From the NCBI GenBank assembly GCA_905221615.1, contig CAJNDT010003223.1:620001-684000 (forward strand): a DNA stretch of 64,000 nt. Direction: 5' to 3'. Both the position numbers and the translations under genes were made by a program. Source of the DNA: Symbiodinium sp. CCMP2592. Lineage: Eukaryota; Sar; Dinophyceae; Suessiales; Symbiodiniaceae. Positions 59,691-64,000 of the stretch are shown one piece after another (the stretch's first letter is position 1; each line of letters starts with the position of its first letter). The notes under the pieces were generated by a model. That model was not told the origin of the DNA, searched no databases, and saw nothing but the letters and a program-made list of their open reading frames with translations.

Positions 59691-61832
59691 CTACCGTGGC
59701 TCCGGCAGGTTTTGGCGCCACCACAGGCTAGCCTGCCGGTGGCGTCGGCACTTGCAGGACCAAAATCTCTGAATGCTGTTGGGCGCTGTTGATTAGGTGA
59801 TAGTGCATAATATTGATAATGTCGACGTGGCTGCGAATGACTCAATGACATCGGCCATGCTTATCATGATGTTGATGGCGAAAACGGACATGATGATGAG
59901 GATGTGCTTGGTTACTTGGAGGTTCATGGGTAGTTATCAGTGGGTTATAAGTCCCCTAATTTGGGTCATAAGTATACTTACCCTCCTTAAAACCCTGCTT
60001 ATAACTACCGATGAACCTGCAAGTATGTTGCTGGTGACCAGGCTCTTGCTTGCGCTCGCCAGCGATGTTCGTTGTGAATCAGGTCCTCGGGGACCCAGGC
60101 AGTAAGATGGAATTGGCGACGATGCTGATGTTTCTGACCAGAAGGATGGCGACTGAATCACGATTCTGGGGACGTGTCCTGCATGACGATGGTGCTGACA
60201 GTTGCGATCATGCCGGTGTCGGCAGTGTCGGCAATGACCGTGACCACCTCAACGGTGGAGCTGTGGAGGTGGACGAGCTGTAATGAGGGTTGCTGCGACA
60301 AATAGCGGTGATGATATGTGATGGTGATGATAATGACGACGATAGTGATGATGAGATGGTACCGCTTATGATTTCCGCTGATTCACATTGCTTGAGGGAT
60401 GGGCATGATGGAGTGCCACATAAAGATGTTACGAAACGTTCGCGCAACGAGCAAGAAGATATGCACAACGAGAGCAGCAAGGCACTTGTAACAAGAGTAG
60501 TGGCAAAATGGGCGTTTACAGTAGCAACATGCGGAACTATCAGAAATAACAGCATAGTGCACTGTTTCGGCAGGAATTACCGAGCAAGGCGGAGGCACGA
60601 CAAGTTGGTCGTACTTTTTGCCGTTGGTCCTGCTGACTGCTGATATTCGCAGTGTTGCCTGCTGGGGTTGGCTAAACAAGGAGAACTTCCGAGAAATGGC
60701 ACGACAATTCGGCACGGAGTGTGCAGTGACCTCTTTTAAGATTCGGAACCGACGTGGCCCTCCAAGGACAATGCACAAGCACAGGCAGTACGGCACGTAA
60801 TACAACTACTGCAGTGCCAGACATCACAAGAAGCATTATCAAGGACGACAGGAACAACAAGAGCGCTCATCCGCGGTTGCAGTTCCACTTCCAGGTGTTC
60901 ATCGCAATCCGAGTTCCACCCTTCCGGGTTTCCAGCAGCCTCGCATGGGACCCTGAATCGGCTAGTAACCGCACGATATGTCCCTTAACTTCAAACCTAT
61001 CCTCAGCCCTAGACCCATCCTACAACCAAAGCCCTCTACAGTTAGCATTCATTGTACTCCTTAACAGTACTCTTAGTCTTGATACCCCTCGTGGTCACTT
61101 CATTCCTTGGGCCAGAAAGGCCCCCGTGGATAAACTCCTCATAAAACTCTGTAAAACCTTGTCAGCATTGTAGAAGATCCTTATCAACATGGTGTATCAT
61201 TCATCAAACTTGTAAAAAACTCGATAACGCTCGTAAGAGACCCTTACAAAAAATCCAAACACCCCAAAGAAGCCCTGTAAGCCAGTGCCCTGAAAGGCAG
61301 TGCCGAGAATCCTCCTGGTCCCAGCCCAAACGAATGGTGCAGCCGTTTCTTGAATATTAGGTTTAGGGTTTAGGGCTTAGGGGGGTTAGGGTTTAGGGAG
61401 TTTCTCAGAAAATAGGGCTTGGGGGGTTAGGGTTTAGGGAAACTGGGCTTTGGGCATCAATTTAATGTGGAAAGAAGCCTTAGCTGCATGGCTTCGGCTG
61501 AAGCCCGGGGTGTTTTCTTGAGCTGGGAGGCAGAACTATCTTACCGAGATCACGTGGGCTAAGCTAATTACGTGTACTGTTCTTCTTGTTGCATTTGTTT
61601 CCACTATGGGTTCCCTTGCTGCTCCCATGATTTCCGATGCGTGGTTCCTGGTCTGAATGCTCAGCAATTCAGCTTCTCCTTCGCTGCCGCGGGCTAGGGT
61701 GTCCGAGTTTGCAAGTTGCCTCGCAAAGTTGTGGAAAGCTCTTCTCCGACATGGTGCCGCCCTTATGCCAGCTTGTGATGCGCGTGTCGCACTGCTTTGC
61801 TGCGATGCTAAAACCCTAAATCCTAAGCGTAG
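59691..61832. other. Host non-coding stretch
   Basis: One P1 element (59913-60024), GAT/ATG-rich low-complexity DNA (60180-60360), unique sequence at 60360-61330 without recognisable product, and TTTAGGG-like tracts (61360-61440). Confidence 0.45.
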
Positions 61833-62803
61833 CGTGGTGGTTAGCACAGAGGCCGCTGCAGATGCCCAGATGGTTGGCAAGGCTGGCTTCTGGTTCAGCC
61901 TCTTACTTCCTTCCCAGAGACTCCAATATCCCTTAATTAAGGAATATACCTTAAATTATAGTAGGGATCCCTAATATAATTTAGGGTATATTCCTTAATT
62001 AAGGCGCGCGCGCCTAAAAAAAACTACCCTGAAGACAAGACCTACAGAGGAGCGGCCGAGGGAAGTGTACAAAAGTGTGGCAGGCGCAGCAAAATCGCAC
62101 GTTTTGACCTTCCCCAGCGGTAATGTGGCAGAAGCAAAAACGGGACACGATTTCGTGTCCAGTTTTCTGGGCGCCCTAGGCGACCATCAGTGCTATCATC
62201 ATCGATGTCAACATCGCTATCATCCTCACAGCCACCATCGATATCGCCATCATCTTCATCATTCTCATCATCATCGTTATCATCATCGTCATCAACGTGT
62301 TGAGCAGTGGGCTTTTTGTGTGCTGGGAAAAGCCGGCCTGAATTTATTCTCCGGACCTGGGCTGCAAAGCTAGTCTTACGGCAGAAGGCGAAAACACTGG
62401 TGGGGCCGATGACTTTGAAGGTCGCGGCAAGTTTGTTGAGGTTTGTGGGTGGAAAAGGTATGGGGCAAAAGGTCTTTGCACAGTCACCTTTGCCAGATCG
62501 CTAGGTCATCATCATTGCTACCACGATTGTTATCATCATCGTCATCATCATCGTTATCATCATCGCCATCGCCATCGATATCATCGTGACCATCGTAATT
62601 TTCATCATCATCGTTGTCTTCCTCGTCGTCAACATTTCGAGCGGTAGTTTTTTTTATTCGCGCAAGCCTTCATTAAGGGATATTGGAGTCTCTGGCTTCT
62701 GGTTCAGCCTCTTACTTCCTTTATACCCCCTTGCTATGCGAACACTTGGTTACTTTCGCATACACCCGCGCTTTTTCCTTCACATTCTCAATATGGCAAC
62801 TTA
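61833..62803 (+). CDS. Membrane-protein-like coding piece split by a 781-bp element
   Basis: Left part (about 61833-61912) reads VVSTEAAADAQMVGKAGFWF SLLLP; right part (62694-62803) repeats GFWFSLLLP and continues LYPLAMRTLGYFRIHPRFFL to TAG. The repeated nine residues come from a 28-bp direct repeat that flanks an inverted-repeat element. Without the element the frame joins directly, giving a hydrophobic segment typical of a membrane anchor. How the insert is spliced is not resolved. Family unknown. Confidence 0.4.
61885..62721. mobile_element. 781-bp P3-ended element with 28-bp direct repeats
   Basis: The flank beginning GGCTTCTGGTTCAGCCTCTT is at 61885-61912 and 62694-62721. The insert (61913-62693) begins near AGAGACTCCAATATCCCTTA and ends with the inverse TAAGGGATATTGGAGTCTCT. 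Inside are a complete P3-like palindrome (61917-62005), a GC run and CAT/ATC low-complexity DNA. A long, non-autonomous relative of the P3 family. Confidence 0.75.
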
Positions 62804-62872
62804 GAGTTGCTTCCTTGAACCTAAACTTGCCCTAAATCCTAAACCCGAAACCCTAAGCCCAGAACCCTGCAG

Positions 62873-62935
62873 GTGCTCCTGGACGAGGATGTCTTTGGCA
62901 GATTCCTCGGCCGAGTAACCTTTTCGGCAATCGAA
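62873..62935 (+). CDS. Candidate exon
   Basis: Acceptor CCTGCAG, then VLLDEDVFGRFLGRVTFSAI. The 3' end is uncertain. Possibly an early exon of the coiled-coil gene that follows. Confidence 0.4.
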
Positions 62936-63113
62936 GGGGGAGCCATGAGTGCACTGAGGAAACGATGCTGCCACTGAAAGTGCCCGAACCATGCTGGTGT
63001 CAGCTCTTCCTCATGCAGAGGGAGGCCATCCGTATCAGCAGGCCCCTTGCGCCACAATGGGCGTGCCTATTCTTCTCACTTCTACATTGCTAGCACATGA
63101 ATGCTCTGTGCAG

Positions 63114-63194
63114 GAAGTCCTGAAGCAGTGCCAGCGAATTTTGTCGGACAGCAAAACCCTCGCCGACAAGGAAAGCGATCGACTTGGAGAGGAG
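63114..63194 (+). CDS. C-terminal-window coiled-coil gene, exon 1
   Basis: Acceptor GTGCAG, then EVLKQCQRILSDSKTLADKE and SDRLGEE, then GC donor (GAG|GCCGCA). Phase 0. Confidence 0.55.
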
Positions 63195-63476
63195 GCCGCA
63201 TTGTTCAGAAGAAGGGTCCTTAAAGGGTTCATAAGGGATCTATAGTAGGGTTCTATAATATGGGGCCCTTCATAATTAGAATAGGGTTGAATTGAAAGGG
63301 TTCCGTTAAGGGCTACTATAAGGGATCTATACTACTGTAATCTAGGGCCCTTAGTACTTAGAATAACAATACTAAGAATCATTGAATAACAATCATAATG
63401 ATAATAATGATGGTAATAATACTTGGAATAGGATCTTTACGACTTCGATGGTCTGAAGACCGCTTGTGGATTGAAG

Positions 63477-63545
63477 GCAGCTGCCGCAGCTGCCCGCATC
63501 TCGGAAGCTGAGCAGACCCTCATGAATGCAAGCATCGCCACGCAG
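63477..63545 (+). CDS. C-terminal-window coiled-coil gene, exon 2
   Basis: Acceptor TTGAAG, then AAAAARISEAEQTLMNASIA and TQQ, then GC donor (CAG|GCCGAG). Phase 0 at both ends. Confidence 0.55.
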
Positions 63546-63560
63546 CAGGCCGAGGGTATG

Positions 63561-63633
63561 CATACATATATATATATATATTTATATATATTGGACAAAC
63601 TTATAGAAAGCCTCTCTCTCTCTCTCTATATAC

Positions 63634-63691
<58 letters not shown>

Positions 63692-63707
63692 CAAACTTAT
63701 AGAAAGC

Positions 63708-63739
<32 letters not shown>

Positions 63740-63741
63740 TT
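63561..63741. repeat. AT/CT microsatellite with a duplicated unit
   Basis: Two copies of TTGGACAAACTTATAGAAAG followed by CT and AT runs (about 63590 and 63687), a tandem duplication of about 97 bp inside the intron. Confidence 0.85.
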
Positions 63742-63793
63742 GAAGCCGTTCTGGGCATTGGGAGAAGAACCCTTGTCAGCATGAGCTTTGCAG

Positions 63794-63847
63794 GCGAAGG
63801 AGGCTGTGACCTCAGCCACAGCGGTGCTCGAAGAGCAGGAGAAAGAG
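63794..63847 (+). CDS. C-terminal-window coiled-coil gene, exon 3
   Basis: Acceptor TTTGCAG, then AKEAVTSATAVLEEQEKE, then GT donor (GAG|GTTTCC). The intron before it starts GCCGAGG and the exon starts GCGAAGG, the same intron-start/exon-start similarity as elsewhere. The gene continues beyond the window. Confidence 0.55.
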
Positions 63848-64000
63848 GTTTCCTTGTCAGCAAGAAGCTTTGCATTTTCATCTTGCTGCTGCCACTGCAG
63901 CTGCTGCTGACACTTCTCCTGCTGCTCCTGCGACTGTTACTATTATTACCATTGCTTCTTTGGATTTCGTGACGAAAGCATCGCAGCCGACGACGACATC

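Overview
The window is a piece of a large, intron-rich, repeat-laden eukaryotic nuclear genome, most likely a dinoflagellate, with one integrated DNA virus-like element of about 21.5 kb in the middle. The host assignment is an inference. It rests on (i) degenerate CCCTAAA/TTTAGGG tracts scattered throughout, (ii) genes split into 30-90 nt exons, (iii) many introns starting with GC or GA instead of GT, and (iv) palindromic repeats flanked by direct repeats that look like introners (introns born from transposons). No rRNA, tRNA or CRISPR array was recognised.

Left host flank (1-27040). The best-supported host gene is a C5-cytosine DNA methyltransferase on the + strand, reconstructed here from 14 exons between 9962 and 20324. 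Motifs I-IV, VI and VIII-X appear in the right order and all 13 splice junctions are in phase (8 GC, 3 GT and 2 GA donors). Other + strand exons encode coiled-coil proteins (22252, 23923-24450, 25287, 25603, 26730). The remainder is telomere-like degenerate repeats, microsatellites and at least five families of short palindromic elements.

Viral element (27041-48553). It has 302/301-bp terminal inverted repeats that differ by one base, a 5-bp target-site duplication (CTAGG), and a complete Polinton-like virus (PLV) gene set: packaging ATPase, major and minor capsid proteins, a long fibre protein with a C-terminal S74 chaperone domain, a lipase-like protein, a large protein-primed-type polymerase/SF1 helicase fusion, and a DDE (rve) integrase, plus about a dozen small unknown proteins. 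Two promoter classes can be read from the sequence. A TCTA motif lies 10-27 nt before the ATG of ten genes, mostly virion-module genes; it resembles the late promoter of Cafeteria roenbergensis virus and mavirus. A TTAAAGAC motif lies 26-33 nt before four genes of the replication/early type. The element is not intact as read: the major capsid gene carries one in-frame TAA, and three other genes carry single-base frameshifts, each in an A4 run. The rightmost 3 kb (about 45230-48252) is GC-rich, contains host-type CCCTAA repeats, and carries one long gene with a ubiquitin-like segment. It looks like captured host DNA.

Right host flank (48554-64000). More + strand coiled-coil exons follow (51122, 51238, 52233, 54938, 55238, 55610), so the virus probably sits in an intron of a coiled-coil gene. 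There is also a three-exon gene (57399-58321) whose first intron is a palindromic element with an 11-bp target duplication, a split membrane-protein-like exon (61833-62803) interrupted by a 781-bp inverted-repeat element with 28-bp direct repeats, and a coiled-coil gene running off the end of the window.
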